This document shows, in pieces, positions 20,601-29,643 of a DNA stretch of 64,000 nt (positions within the stretch are counted from its first letter, which is position 1; each line of letters starts with the position of its first letter). Source of the stretch: an uncultured Pelagibacteraceae bacterium (lineage in GTDB: Bacteria > Pseudomonadota > Alphaproteobacteria > Pelagibacterales > Pelagibacteraceae). The position numbers and the translations under genes are program-made. A model generated the notes under the pieces. The model was given only the letters and a program-made list of their open reading frames with translations. It did no database searches and had not been told where the DNA came from. The DNA is taken from contig CACNIF010000001.1 of the NCBI GenBank assembly GCA_902620465.1, forward strand, positions 248,001-312,000, given 5' to 3'.

Positions 20601-21130
20601 TTGAGAAAAAAAAATTAACACCACTAGTTCTGGCCGGAATATTTATTTTAATGCTGGGGCTTTCATATGCTTCAGTGCCCTTGTATGAAATTTTTTGTAA
20701 AGTTACAGGTTTTGGGGGAACTACACAGGTAGCCAACAAAGCTCCAAAGATTGTTTTAGATAAAGTTGTTAGTGTGAGATTTGATACTAACGTGAATAAT
20801 TTACCGTGGGATTTTAAGGCTAAGTCTAATGTAATGGATGTAAAAGTTGGTCAAGTTAATAAAATTGAGTTTGAAGTATCAAATTATAGTAATGAGCCAA
20901 CGGCTGGTGTAGCGAGTTTTAATGTTTCACCATCAAGTTTTGGAAAATACTATAGCAAATTAGGCTGTTTTTGTTTTGAAAAGCAAAAATTGAAAGCTGG
21001 AGAAAAAGCTACGTATGTCATGACTTTTTATTTAGACCCTGAGATGGTTAATGACGCAACTGTTAAAAATCTTGAGGATGTAACAATGTCGTATACTTTT
21101 TTCTCGACAGATTATTATAAACAATCATAA
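20597..21130 (+). CDS. ctaG: Cytochrome c oxidase copper-assembly protein CtaG/Cox11
   Basis: CtaG inserts copper into the CuB site of CoxA. It has 177 residues: one N-terminal membrane helix (LVLAGIFILMLGLSYASVPLY) and a periplasmic immunoglobulin-like domain. The copper-binding motif CFCFEKQ is present, with a third Cys in IFCKVTGFGGTT near the membrane. ASFNVSPSSFGKYYSKLGCFCF matches the Cox11 signature. Start and stop are tightly packed with its neighbours in the cox cluster. Confidence 0.96.
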   Translation: MIEKKKLTPLVLAGIFILMLGLSYASVPLYEIFCKVTGFGGTTQVANKAPKIVLDKVVSVRFDTNVNNLPWDFKAKSNVMDVKVGQVNKIEFEVSNYSNEPTAGVASFNVSPSSFGKYYSKLGCFCFEKQKLKAGEKATYVMTFYLDPEMVNDATVKNLEDVTMSYTFFSTDYYKQS

Positions 21131-21137
21131 TTAATAT

Positions 21138-21926
21138 ATGTCAGGCGAAAAAAAACACGATTATCATTTAGTTGACCCAAGCCCTTGGCCAATTTACGTT
21201 TCATTTTCCTGTTTGGTTTTAGCTCTAGGTAGCGTTTATTATATGCACTCCGATGTTTCGTGGGGAATGTATTTGGGTTTTGCTCTTTTAATTTACGGTG
21301 CATACATGTGGTTTAGAGATGTTGTTATAGAGGCAGAGCATCAAGGTCATCATACACCCGTTGTACAAATTCATCATCGTTATGGCATGACATTATTCAT
21401 TGCCTCAGAGGTTATGTTTTTTGTTGCTTGGTTTTGGGCATACTTCGACATCAGTCTTTTTCCTAATGAATTCGTAGGAAATGTATGGCCTCCCAAAGAT
21501 ATTAAAACTTTTGATCCTTGGGATATTCCATTAATAAATACTTTAGTGTTACTCTTGTCAGGAACGACTGTAACTTGGTCCCACCACGCACTTTTAGAAG
21601 ATGATAGAAAAGGCTTTATACAAGGATTAGTTGCAACTGTTATTCTTGGAGTATGTTTTACTGCTCTACAAGCTTACGAATATCATCACGCAACATTTAG
21701 CTTTTCAGATCATATATATGGATCGGTATTTTATATGGCCACAGGGTTTCATGGTTTTCATGTTATTGTAGGAACAATTTTCTTAGCAGTATGTCTTTGG
21801 AGAGGAAAGTTAGGTCACTTTAACAAAGATCATCACTTTGGTTTCGAAGCTGCTGCATGGTATTGGCATTTTGTTGACGTTGTATGGCTATTTTTGTTTG
21901 CAGCAATATACATCTGGGGAAGTTAG
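21138..21926 (+). CDS. coxC: Cytochrome c oxidase subunit III
   Basis: CoxC is the seven-helix structural subunit that stabilises CoxA and binds lipid. It has 262 residues. HDYHLVDPSPWPIYVS is the usual N-terminus; GMTLFIASEVMFFVAWFWAYF carries the conserved Glu region; TVTWSHHALLEDDR, GFHGFHVIVGT and AAAWYWHFVDVVWLFLF are subunit III hallmarks. The end reads YIWGS and is followed ten bases later by the probable TTG start of SURF1. Confidence 0.97.
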   Translation: MSGEKKHDYHLVDPSPWPIYVSFSCLVLALGSVYYMHSDVSWGMYLGFALLIYGAYMWFRDVVIEAEHQGHHTPVVQIHHRYGMTLFIASEVMFFVAWFWAYFDISLFPNEFVGNVWPPKDIKTFDPWDIPLINTLVLLLSGTTVTWSHHALLEDDRKGFIQGLVATVILGVCFTALQAYEYHHATFSFSDHIYGSVFYMATGFHGFHVIVGTIFLAVCLWRGKLGHFNKDHHFGFEAAAWYWHFVDVVWLFLFAAIYIWGS

Positions 21927-21936
21927 ATCTGTATCA

Positions 21937-22590
21937 TTGAAATATAAGTTTTTATTCTCTGTATTTATAATTTTTTTTATTTTAGTTTTTATTGCCTTAG
22001 GTGTTTGGCAAATGATCCGTTTAAATTGGAAAAATAATCTTATTTTGGAAATTGAAAATTCACTCAAAAAACCTCCAGTTGAACTATCACAATCGAACAA
22101 AGAAAATTTTTTAAAAATCAAAACGTCTGGATTAATAAATTTTGAAAAACAAATTTATTTATATAACCTGAATGAGTCAGGTACCCCAGGTTTTGAGGTA
22201 ATAAATCCAATTTTTATTGGACAGGAAAATTATTTAATTAACCGGGGTTGGATACCATTTGAAAAGAAAGATACTCCAGAAATAAACGTATTTGATCAAA
22301 ATAACATAATAGGTACATTGAGAATTCAGGGCAGAAAAAATATTTTTAAACCTGATAATGATCTAAATAAAAATTATTGGTTTAGTTTAGATAGGGAAGA
22401 TATATTTACATTTACAGGTAAGAATTTTTCTAAATATATAATTTATCTTGATGGAAATTATCAATTTCCTAGACCAAAAAAAATTACTGCTAATATTTCT
22501 AATAATCACAAAAAGTACGCAATGACATGGTTTTCATTAGCGATTTCAATTCTTTTGCTATATCTATATTTTAGAAAAAAGAATTATTAA
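21937..22590 (+). CDS. SURF1 family cytochrome oxidase assembly protein
   Basis: SURF1 (Shy1) proteins help insert heme a into CoxA. The protein has about 217 residues with one N-terminal and one C-terminal membrane helix (FLFSVFIIFFILVFIALGVWQ; MTWFSLAISILLLYLYF). Family motifs GVWQMIRLNWK, PGFEVINPI and NRGWIPF are present. No ATG lies near the conserved start. The TTG at 21937 is ten bases past the coxC stop and places Lys-Tyr-Lys before the first helix, so I prefer it to an upstream ATG at 21838 that would overlap coxC by 89 bases. Many alphaproteobacteria have a DUF983 gene between coxC and SURF1; none is present here. Confidence 0.88.
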   Translation: MKYKFLFSVFIIFFILVFIALGVWQMIRLNWKNNLILEIENSLKKPPVELSQSNKENFLKIKTSGLINFEKQIYLYNLNESGTPGFEVINPIFIGQENYLINRGWIPFEKKDTPEINVFDQNNIIGTLRIQGRKNIFKPDNDLNKNYWFSLDREDIFTFTGKNFSKYIIYLDGNYQFPRPKKITANISNNHKKYAMTWFSLAISILLLYLYFRKKNY

Positions 22591-23963
22591 TGAATTATAT
22601 AAGCACAAGAAATAATCAAAAAAACTTTACTTTTAAAGACGTTTTCCTAAAAGGTTTGGCAGACGATGGGGGACTATTTGTTCCCAAGTCAATTAAACCC
22701 TTTAAAAAGGAAGAATTAGATAATCTAAAAAACCTTAGTTACAATGATTTAGCAACTGAAATAATTTATCCATTTATAGGAGATTTCATGTCTAAAGATG
22801 ATCTAATCTCTTTGATTTCAAAATCATATTCAAATTTCAGATCCGACGACGTTGTTAAAATATCAGATCTAGGAGATTTAAAAGTATTAGAATTGTTTCA
22901 TGGACCTACACTTGCTTTTAAAGATATCGCAATGCAACTAATAGGTAATTTTTATCAATATCATTTAGGCCGTGATCAAAAAAAAATTAATATAATAGTA
23001 GCAACTTCAGGTGATACAGGTGCTGCTGCCATAGACGCTTTAAAGGGAAAAGATAATTTAAATGTTTTTGTGCTACACCCTAACAATAAAATTTCGCCAG
23101 TGCAAAGAAGACTAATGACAATACATGAGGAGAGTAATGTATTTAACATTGCGGTGGAGGGTAATTTTGACGATTGCCAAAATTTAGTAAAAGCGATGTT
23201 TAATGACGAAAAATTTTCTAAAGCAATCAATATGTCGGGTGTAAATTCAATTAATTGGGCAAGAATTATTGCTCAATCAGTATATTATTTTTACGCTTAC
23301 TTTAAAGTTGGAAATGGTCAACCTTTGTCCTTTTCTGTTCCAACAGGAAACTTCGGTGATATTTACGCTGGTTATTTAGCAAAAAAATTAGGTCTTCCAA
23401 TTGATAAACTAATCGTAGCTACAAATAAAAATGACATATTGCACAGAGCTATATCTGTTGGTGATTATAGTCAAAAGAAAGTTGAGGAAACAAATACACC
23501 AAGCATGGATATACAGATAGCAAGTAATTTCGAAAGACTTTTATACGACGTAAAAGATTGTAACTCGGATGTTACAAAAGATGTAATGGCTGAAATAAAA
23601 AATAACACTTATAAAATTGATAAAAATGACTTAGATAAAATCAAAAAGAATTTTATATCTGAAATGCTTGATGAAAACGAAACTGTTGAAATGATAAAAA
23701 CTATCAATGATGAGCATCAGATGGTAGTAGATCCACATACTGCAGTAGGTATTGGTGCTGTGCGAAAATTGAGATTGGAAAAAAATTGTGTTGTATTATC
23801 AACTGCACACCCATGTAAATTTCCAAAAGCAATAGAAGATGCAATTTCAAAAACTGAAAATTTACCAGATAGTCTGAAATACATTAATGACAGAAAAGAA
23901 AAATTTGAACTTCTATCAAATGATATTGAAAAAGTTAAAAAATATGTGATGAATTCAATATGA
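22590..23963 (+). CDS. thrC: Threonine synthase
   Basis: ThrC converts O-phosphohomoserine to threonine using pyridoxal phosphate. It has 457 residues. LADDGGLFVP is the family N-terminal motif; HGPTLAFKDIAMQ contains the PLP lysine; ATSGDTGAAAIDAL and NSINWARIIAQ are phosphate and substrate segments; PTGNFGDIYAGY follows. Its ATG shares one base with the SURF1 stop (TAATG). Homoserine kinase thrB, which makes its substrate, is about 1 kb away on the opposite strand. Confidence 0.97.
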   Translation: MNYISTRNNQKNFTFKDVFLKGLADDGGLFVPKSIKPFKKEELDNLKNLSYNDLATEIIYPFIGDFMSKDDLISLISKSYSNFRSDDVVKISDLGDLKVLELFHGPTLAFKDIAMQLIGNFYQYHLGRDQKKINIIVATSGDTGAAAIDALKGKDNLNVFVLHPNNKISPVQRRLMTIHEESNVFNIAVEGNFDDCQNLVKAMFNDEKFSKAINMSGVNSINWARIIAQSVYYFYAYFKVGNGQPLSFSVPTGNFGDIYAGYLAKKLGLPIDKLIVATNKNDILHRAISVGDYSQKKVEETNTPSMDIQIASNFERLLYDVKDCNSDVTKDVMAEIKNNTYKIDKNDLDKIKKNFISEMLDENETVEMIKTINDEHQMVVDPHTAVGIGAVRKLRLEKNCVVLSTAHPCKFPKAIEDAISKTENLPDSLKYINDRKEKFELLSNDIEKVKKYVMNSI

Positions 23964-24448
23964 AACTTAAAATAAAAGACCAACTACCAGACACAGAAGT
24001 TTTTCAACTTGTTGATGGAGAACCACAAAAAAACAAATTAAAAGAAATTATTGGTAATGGTAAAATTATTTTGTTTGGTTTACCTGGGGCATTTACGTCA
24101 ACTTGCTCTAAACTTCATCTTCCAGGCTTTGTGGCAAATGCAGATAAAATCAAAGCAAAAGGAATACAAAACATATTTTGTTTATCAGTAAATGATCCTT
24201 ATGTGATGAATGGCTGGGGAGAGATAAATAATACTGGAGATAAAATTAAAATGTTATCTGATCCATATTTGTTATTTACTAAAGCAATTGGTGCTGAAGT
24301 TGATCGAAATGCGAAAGGAATGGGAATTAGATCAAATCGTTATTTAATGGTCATTGAAAATTTCACAGTTGAAAATATCTATGTTGAAAAAGAAACTAAG
24401 GAATGTGGTTTAACTTCAGCAGAAAACTTATTAAATAATTTACTATAA
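23960..24448 (+). CDS. Peroxiredoxin, Prx5-like (AhpC/TSA-redoxin family)
   Basis: This 162-aa thiol peroxidase has the catalytic Cys in PGAFTSTCSKLHLPGF (residue about 50) with the typical Pro, Thr and Leu neighbours. The later SVNDPYVMNGWG and MGIRSNRYLMVI match Prx5/PMP20-type enzymes, which reduce hydrogen and organic peroxides using glutathione, glutaredoxin or thioredoxin. A second Cys in KETKECGLTSAE near the C-terminus could be a resolving Cys. It overlaps thrC by four bases. It sits at the end of the oxidase cluster and would protect against respiration-derived peroxide, which is inference from context. Confidence 0.9.
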   Translation: MKLKIKDQLPDTEVFQLVDGEPQKNKLKEIIGNGKIILFGLPGAFTSTCSKLHLPGFVANADKIKAKGIQNIFCLSVNDPYVMNGWGEINNTGDKIKMLSDPYLLFTKAIGAEVDRNAKGMGIRSNRYLMVIENFTVENIYVEKETKECGLTSAENLLNNLL

Positions 24449-24450
24449 GC

Positions 24451-24480
24451 AGTGCTCTTTCCAAGCGAGCGCTTTAATTA
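24451..24480 (+). terminator. Hairpin followed by T-rich tail, between convergent peroxiredoxin and rnhA
   Basis: AGTGCTC at 24451-24457 pairs with GAGCGCT at 24467-24473 (seven pairs, one G-T wobble) around a nine-base loop, then TTTAATTATT. It starts two bases after the peroxiredoxin stop and abuts the rnhA stop codon. On the minus strand the hairpin is followed by TTATAGTAAAT. It is the clearest intrinsic-terminator candidate in the window and could serve both strands. The tail is a weak U-tract. Confidence 0.6.
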
Positions 24481-24896
24481 TTAGCGGCTGACCTCGCAAG
24501 TAAATCTACCTCATTATTTAACTCATCAGTTGAATGTGCTTTTACCCAATTCCAATTAATTTCAAATTCATTATTTAATAGATCTAACTCTAACCAAAGT
24601 TCTTTATTTTTTACATCTTGTTTACTTGCTGTTTTCCATCCATTTTTTTTCCAGTTATGAATCCATTCTGTTATGCCAGATTTAACGTATTTAGAGTCTG
24701 TGAAAATTTGAACTTTACTACCTTTTGGAATTTTTTTAAGGGCCTGTATAGGCGCTAATAATTCCATCTGGTTATTTGTAGCATTTTCTTTATTTCCTTT
24801 TATTTCTATTTTGTTTCCATCATTTAATATTATAGCTGCCCAACCACCTTTACCTGGATTTTCAATACATGAACCATCAGTGTATATCTTAATCAT
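24474..24896 (-). CDS. rnhA: Ribonuclease HI
   Basis: RNase HI degrades RNA in RNA-DNA hybrids. It has 140 residues. The catalytic carboxylates are visible: IYTDGSCIENPGKGGWA (Asp), NQMELLAPIQAL (Glu), IFTDSKYVKSGI (Asp) and VDLLARSAA (Asp), with the His in WVKAHS. The ATG shares a base with the thrB stop. The ispH-thrB-rnhA order is common in alphaproteobacteria. RNase HII (rnhB) is also in this window, so both classes are present. Confidence 0.97.
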   Translation of the reverse strand: MIKIYTDGSCIENPGKGGWAAIILNDGNKIEIKGNKENATNNQMELLAPIQALKKIPKGSKVQIFTDSKYVKSGITEWIHNWKKNGWKTASKQDVKNKELWLELDLLNNEFEINWNWVKAHSTDELNNEVDLLARSAANN

Positions 24897-25861
24897 TAAT
24901 TTAAGTAATCTTTATAAGTTTTTAAATCATTGTGTATTAATAATTTTTGATAATATTCTCTAGGATCTTTGATCTTTATTAATGCTGTTTTAGGAGTATT
25001 TGTATAGTCATAAAGTCTAGTTAAAAAGTATCTCATTGCAGCACCACGACATAGAGTATTTAGTGATTTTTTCTCTTTTTCAGAAATTTTTTTTATACTT
25101 TCGTAACCTTTTATTAAATTTTTGATCTTTCTTTTATTAATTTTAAATTTTGATTTATTTTTATCAAAACATAAAGCATTTATACAAATAGCAATTTCAT
25201 ACATAAAATAATCATTGGCTGCAAAATAAAAATCAATTATTCCAGATAGTTTATTACCTTTAAAAAAAATATTATCTATAAAGAGGTCTCCATGAATAAT
25301 ACCACGAGGTAATTTTTTTGGCCATTTATCTTTAATATCTTGAAGATTATTTTTTAAAAACTTTTCTAAATTAATAAATTTTTTAGACTTAAATTTAATA
25401 CTATTTAATAAAGTATTAAGATTTTTAATACCCATTGAGTTTTTTCTATAGAGCTTTAGCTTTTTTGTAGATGAGTGCATCTGCGCAACTGTTTTTCCAA
25501 TATCAAAACAATTCTTAAAATTAAGTTTTTTTTTGTCTTTTCCATCAAGAAAAGATACAACACAGGCTGTTTTATTCTTAACTTTAATTAAATAATCTCC
25601 TCGATAATTTTTAAGAGGTTTAGGGCAATTAAAATTTAGATTGCTTAATTGATCCATTAATTTCATAAAAAAAGGTATTTCTTTTTTCAAAACTCTTTTT
25701 TCAAAAATTGTAAGAATAAATTTTTTATTTTTTGATCTAAGTAAATAATTTGTATTTTCAATACCTTGTTTTATTCCTTTAAAACTTTGAAAATTTTCAA
25801 AATTAAATTTTCTATTTATATACTTTAAATTACTCTTATTAATCTTGGTATAGACAGCCAT
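24896..25861 (-). CDS. thrB: Homoserine kinase, aminoglycoside-phosphotransferase type
   Basis: This is the proteobacterial ThrB that has a protein-kinase-like (APH) fold rather than the GHMP fold. It phosphorylates homoserine for ThrC. It has 321 residues. GIENTNYLL is the nucleotide loop; RGIIHGDLFIDNIFF is the catalytic loop (H-G-D-x-F-x-D-N); SGIIDFYFAANDYFMYEIAI is the metal-binding segment. It lies between ispH (adjacent) and rnhA (one-base overlap). With thrC nearby, the last two steps of threonine synthesis are covered. Confidence 0.95.
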   Translation of the reverse strand: MAVYTKINKSNLKYINRKFNFENFQSFKGIKQGIENTNYLLRSKNKKFILTIFEKRVLKKEIPFFMKLMDQLSNLNFNCPKPLKNYRGDYLIKVKNKTACVVSFLDGKDKKKLNFKNCFDIGKTVAQMHSSTKKLKLYRKNSMGIKNLNTLLNSIKFKSKKFINLEKFLKNNLQDIKDKWPKKLPRGIIHGDLFIDNIFFKGNKLSGIIDFYFAANDYFMYEIAICINALCFDKNKSKFKINKRKIKNLIKGYESIKKISEKEKKSLNTLCRGAAMRYFLTRLYDYTNTPKTALIKIKDPREYYQKLLIHNDLKTYKDYLN

Positions 25862-26806
25862 TTAATTTAATTTTTTAGGTACTTTGAAAACAACGTTTTC
25901 TTTAATTATTTCAACCTCGTCTATGGACACTGTAAATTTTTTTTTTAAATTCTCTATGAAATTTTCCACAAGAATTTCTGGTGCAGAGGCCCCGGAAGAA
26001 ATCCCTACAGTATTAGATTTTTCAATTAAATCATAAGGTATTTCACTTTGTGAGTGAATAAGATGAGCATTATTACAACCTGATTTTTTTGCAACCTCAA
26101 CAAGTCTCACTGAATTTGAGGAATTTCTACTTCCAATTACAAAAAACACATCGCAATTTTTTGCAATATTTTTTACAGCCATCTGTCTATTTGTCGTTGC
26201 ATAACATATATCTTCTTTATGTGGCTCTCTAATACTAGGAAATCTATCTTTTAAAATACTAATTATACTTCTTGTATCATCTACTGATAAAGTTGTTTGA
26301 GTTACATAAGCTAATTTTTTTTTTTCTTTAAATTCATATTTTTTTGCTTCATCTTCATCTTGAATAAGATCTATCGAACCTTCTGGTAATTGTCCCATTG
26401 TTCCAACAACTTCAGGATGGTTCTGGTGTCCAATCAAAATTAAGTGATAACCTGATTTGTGAAGATTCTCAGCTTCACGGTGGACTTTCGACACTAGTGG
26501 GCAAGTAGCATCTACATATGTCATTTTGTAACTTTCAGCATCAGATGGAACTTTTTTTGGAACCCCGTGCGCAGAAAAAATTACAGGCCTAGTTTTATCT
26601 TTGATTTCTTCAAGCTCTTCAACAAATATAGCCCCTTTCTTTTTTAAATCATCAACAACAAATTTATTGTGAACAATTTCGTGTCGAACGTAAACTGGGA
26701 CACCATATTTTTTTATGGCTTTTTCGACAATTTCAATTGCTCTCTCTACACCTGCACAAAATCCTCTTGGTGCAGATAGTAAAATTTTGATTTCTTTATT
26801 TTTCAT
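25862..26806 (-). CDS. ispH: 4-hydroxy-3-methylbut-2-enyl diphosphate reductase
   Basis: IspH makes IPP and DMAPP in the last step of the MEP pathway, using a [4Fe-4S] cluster. The three ligand cysteines are in PRGFCAGV, DATCPLVSKVH and EDICYATTNRQ. HEIVHNKFVV, SAHGVPKKV and HPEVVGTMG supply the substrate-binding residues. It has 314 residues from the ATG at 26806; a TTG three codons upstream is possible. Either start overlaps the end of blh. It directly follows the carotenoid/retinal genes, which use its products. Confidence 0.97.
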   Translation of the reverse strand: MKNKEIKILLSAPRGFCAGVERAIEIVEKAIKKYGVPVYVRHEIVHNKFVVDDLKKKGAIFVEELEEIKDKTRPVIFSAHGVPKKVPSDAESYKMTYVDATCPLVSKVHREAENLHKSGYHLILIGHQNHPEVVGTMGQLPEGSIDLIQDEDEAKKYEFKEKKKLAYVTQTTLSVDDTRSIISILKDRFPSIREPHKEDICYATTNRQMAVKNIAKNCDVFFVIGSRNSSNSVRLVEVAKKSGCNNAHLIHSQSEIPYDLIEKSNTVGISSGASAPEILVENFIENLKKKFTVSIDEVEIIKENVVFKVPKKLN

Positions 26807-27731
26807 TTTTTTCAATTAAATATTCGAGCAATATATGCGGAAAAGTTAAGGACGCCAAACCTATAAATATTAATTTCAAAATTGCACTGTCTAAATTGTA
26901 ATTATTATTTAAAAAATAAAGACCTATTAAACAAAAAATAGCAGTTAGGATAGTTAAAGGTGTAGCTTTTTTAATAAAAACCAAAAGTCCATTCCTTAAA
27001 CTTTCTTGATCAAGTTCAGTGATTAATGAAATACTATGTCTTATAGAATGTAAAAAACAAAAATAAATTGTGAAGGCTATTAGTGGAGAGAAATGCATAT
27101 TTATGATTATTATCGAGAAATAATCAAAAAAAATTGTAAATTTTCTTAAATCAAATTTTTTGAAAAATAAAATAATGCTAGATAATGAACTTAACACAAT
27201 ACCAATTATTAAAAAATTGTTATTTTCGATCACATCTAAACTTTGATAAAATGACTCATTCTCGATTAATAGTAATTTGAAAATGGAAATTGTTTCATTA
27301 AAATTAAAATACAGTGGTGCCAATATTATTAAAGATCCTTTAAGAAAAAATAAAAATTGATTTAAATATGAATTATTATCAATTAGAAATTGAGTATCTT
27401 CTTTTCCAAAATGAAATGAAGCGACAATTAAAAAAGCAATAAGCACTACTGTTGGTAAAAGTACCCAAAGAATTATAATTGTTACCGCAAGCAGAAAATA
27501 GGATGTATAAAAAGTGATTATATTATTTATTTTGAAAATTTTAAGAAGCTTTCTTCCCTTTATATGATCCAAAGAACCATGTGATACACCAATTATTAAA
27601 ATTAATAATAAACAAACCAATGGAGAAATACTTAGATTGTAAGCTTTTATAAACGGTAGAGAAATAATATTACAAAATAAAAAAAAAATAAAAGAATGTT
27701 TAAAGTTAATTTTCTTAATCTGTATAGTCAT
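26796..27731 (-). CDS. blh: Beta-carotene 15,15'-dioxygenase (Brp/Blh family), makes retinal
   Basis: Blh cleaves beta-carotene symmetrically into two retinal molecules, the chromophore of proteorhodopsin. It is an integral membrane protein of 311 residues with about eight hydrophobic segments. The iron-binding histidine motifs are visible: GVSHGSLDHIKG near residue 50, VASFHFGKEDTQF around residue 110, and CFLHSIRHS further on. It follows crtY by six bases and precedes ispH with overlap. It implies that the organism makes retinal for a rhodopsin, although no rhodopsin gene is in this window. Confidence 0.93.
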   Translation of the reverse strand: MTIQIKKINFKHSFIFFLFCNIISLPFIKAYNLSISPLVCLLLILIIGVSHGSLDHIKGRKLLKIFKINNIITFYTSYFLLAVTIIILWVLLPTVVLIAFLIVASFHFGKEDTQFLIDNNSYLNQFLFFLKGSLIILAPLYFNFNETISIFKLLLIENESFYQSLDVIENNNFLIIGIVLSSLSSIILFFKKFDLRKFTIFFDYFSIIIINMHFSPLIAFTIYFCFLHSIRHSISLITELDQESLRNGLLVFIKKATPLTILTAIFCLIGLYFLNNNYNLDSAILKLIFIGLASLTFPHILLEYLIEKNEK

Positions 27732-27737
27732 TATTAA

Positions 27738-28805
27738 TTAGTCAAATAAAGCTTTAATAAATATCAATTTTGGCATTTTAAAAATTACACTTAAATCTTC
27801 TAAAAAATTACTTTTATTTGATAGAAATTTTATAACAGTCTTTGGTGATGTCTTAAACATCCTAAAAAATACATCAGACATTTTTTCAGGATTTTTTTCA
27901 AGAACGCGTAGAAAAATTTCATCCAAAAATTGGTATTTTCGATCTATTTCAAATTTTCTAGCATTTACAATATTATCAATATTCTCTCTAATATACTTGC
28001 TGTGTTCTTGTATATTTAAAAAAGTATACCCAGTGCTTAATCTTGTCATTCCACCAGCTGTTCCAATATTAATTTTATTTTTTTCGTTTTTATTTAATGG
28101 ATAAAACAGGGGTATTGCTCCCTCTTCTTTATAAGTAATTTCATAATTTTTAATTTTTAAATTATTTTTGATATAATTGTTGATTTGATTTTCATAATCT
28201 TTTTGTGAATTGTCATTCATTTTTGATAACCAAGTTGTTTCTACTAAAGCACTATTTTTTTCGTATGGTAATGTATAAAAAAAATGCACGCTTTCTCTTT
28301 GTTCACAATCAAAATCCATGAGGTTAAAAATTTTTTCGTCGAAAATATCATTGTCTGTTTTTATTTCTACACCACAAAAATGTTGCCAAAGATTTAGATG
28401 GTTTTTTTTGATATTTGGCACACTATTAAAAACCAAAGAATTTTGCTTGTTAATTTCTTCTATATTTTTAAAAAAGAAAATATTTTCGTTTTTTTTTAGT
28501 TTATTCTTAATTTTTTCATAAAATAAACCACTATCAATGCTTTGATATGGAAAATTTTTACATTCTAAATAATTTGTTTTACCTGGGATATTAACTGAAA
28601 AATTTTCCCAATTTTTTTTCACACAATCATCAAAGTTATGAGGTGCCACTTTCCAAAAAGACCAAGTCTTATCTCGTTTATATTCCTTCCTAGGTTCAAT
28701 AATTGCTAAAGTTTTATCTTTTAATTTTTCATGAATCTCTAACTCATAAGCAAGAGATAATCCTGCACAGCCACCACCGATAATTACATAATCAAATTCT
28801 TTCAT
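27738..28805 (-). CDS. crtY: Lycopene beta-cyclase
   Basis: CrtY closes both ends of lycopene to give beta-carotene. It has 355 residues. The N-terminal dinucleotide-binding motif is YVIIGGGCAGLSLAYEL, followed by LAIIEPRKEYKRDKTWSFW, the cyclase signature region. The later INIGTAGGMTRLSTGYTF matches the family G-x-x-x-G-x-x-x-P-S-T-G-Y-x-F pattern. Its start overlaps the end of crtB by 14 bases. It forms the crtI-crtB-crtY-blh unit. Confidence 0.93.
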   Translation of the reverse strand: MKEFDYVIIGGGCAGLSLAYELEIHEKLKDKTLAIIEPRKEYKRDKTWSFWKVAPHNFDDCVKKNWENFSVNIPGKTNYLECKNFPYQSIDSGLFYEKIKNKLKKNENIFFFKNIEEINKQNSLVFNSVPNIKKNHLNLWQHFCGVEIKTDNDIFDEKIFNLMDFDCEQRESVHFFYTLPYEKNSALVETTWLSKMNDNSQKDYENQINNYIKNNLKIKNYEITYKEEGAIPLFYPLNKNEKNKINIGTAGGMTRLSTGYTFLNIQEHSKYIRENIDNIVNARKFEIDRKYQFLDEIFLRVLEKNPEKMSDVFFRMFKTSPKTVIKFLSNKSNFLEDLSVIFKMPKLIFIKALFD

Positions 28806-29643
28806 TTAAATTAATTTCCTCATTTATCAGAATGTGATCATGTTGAATTTGATCTTCATTTTTATTAATCAAATATAGACTGATTAAGTCTAAAATTGAC
28901 AAAAAAGTCTCTAATATCTTTTCAATATTTGAGACATAAATCTTCCCTGATCTTTGGTAATTCGCCAAGGTTTTTTTTTTTAAAATTTTATATCCTATTT
29001 TTCTATACACTCTTCTAGCAACCAATATAGAAAAACGAAAACTTATTGGTATACTTTTTATTGCATAGAAAGAATCTTGATAATAACGGTTCGCAAGATT
29101 AATAGTTGAAGAGATTTTTTCGAAATTTTCCTCTATATAAAATCTGTTATTTTTTGAGTCTTCTAGGACATCTCTAGATATATTTGTTAATTGCATTGCT
29201 ATGCCCAAATCAATAGCTGACTTAAGAGAATTTTTTTTTGTTACATTTAAAATTTTAGCCATCATTAAGCCAACAGTCCCAGCCACTCTATATGAATAGA
29301 TTAATAAGTCTTTTTTGGAATTTAGTTCAACTCTCTCCTTAATATCCGATTTAATACCAGCCAATAAATCTTGAACTATTTTTATGGATATGTTGAATTC
29401 CTCCATGATACCCCACATATTCTTTATAATAAGGTTATCAAACTTTTTTTGATTAAAGTCATTTTCAAATTCAGCAAATTTTTTTTCTTTGACTTCTATC
29501 TCGTTTTTATCGTCTGCAATATTGTCTGCAACTCTACAGAAATCGTATAATACAGAACATTTTTTGAGCGTTTCCCTTGGTAAAAAAAAACCAGCCCAGC
29601 TGAATGACCTAGCATAAACAGATAAGTAACTTTTACCAGACAT
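28792..29643 (-). CDS. crtB: Phytoene synthase
   Basis: CrtB condenses two geranylgeranyl diphosphates into phytoene. It has 283 residues. The two Asp-rich motifs are FCRVADNIADDKNE (first) and LTNISRDVLEDSKNNRFYI (second), as in the trans-isoprenyl synthase superfamily. YSYRVAGTVGLMM is a conserved central helix. Its ATG shares a base with the crtI stop (TAATG). No geranylgeranyl diphosphate synthase (crtE) is visible in the window, so the substrate must come from a gene elsewhere. Confidence 0.95.
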   Translation of the reverse strand: MSGKSYLSVYARSFSWAGFFLPRETLKKCSVLYDFCRVADNIADDKNEIEVKEKKFAEFENDFNQKKFDNLIIKNMWGIMEEFNISIKIVQDLLAGIKSDIKERVELNSKKDLLIYSYRVAGTVGLMMAKILNVTKKNSLKSAIDLGIAMQLTNISRDVLEDSKNNRFYIEENFEKISSTINLANRYYQDSFYAIKSIPISFRFSILVARRVYRKIGYKILKKKTLANYQRSGKIYVSNIEKILETFLSILDLISLYLINKNEDQIQHDHILINEEINLNERI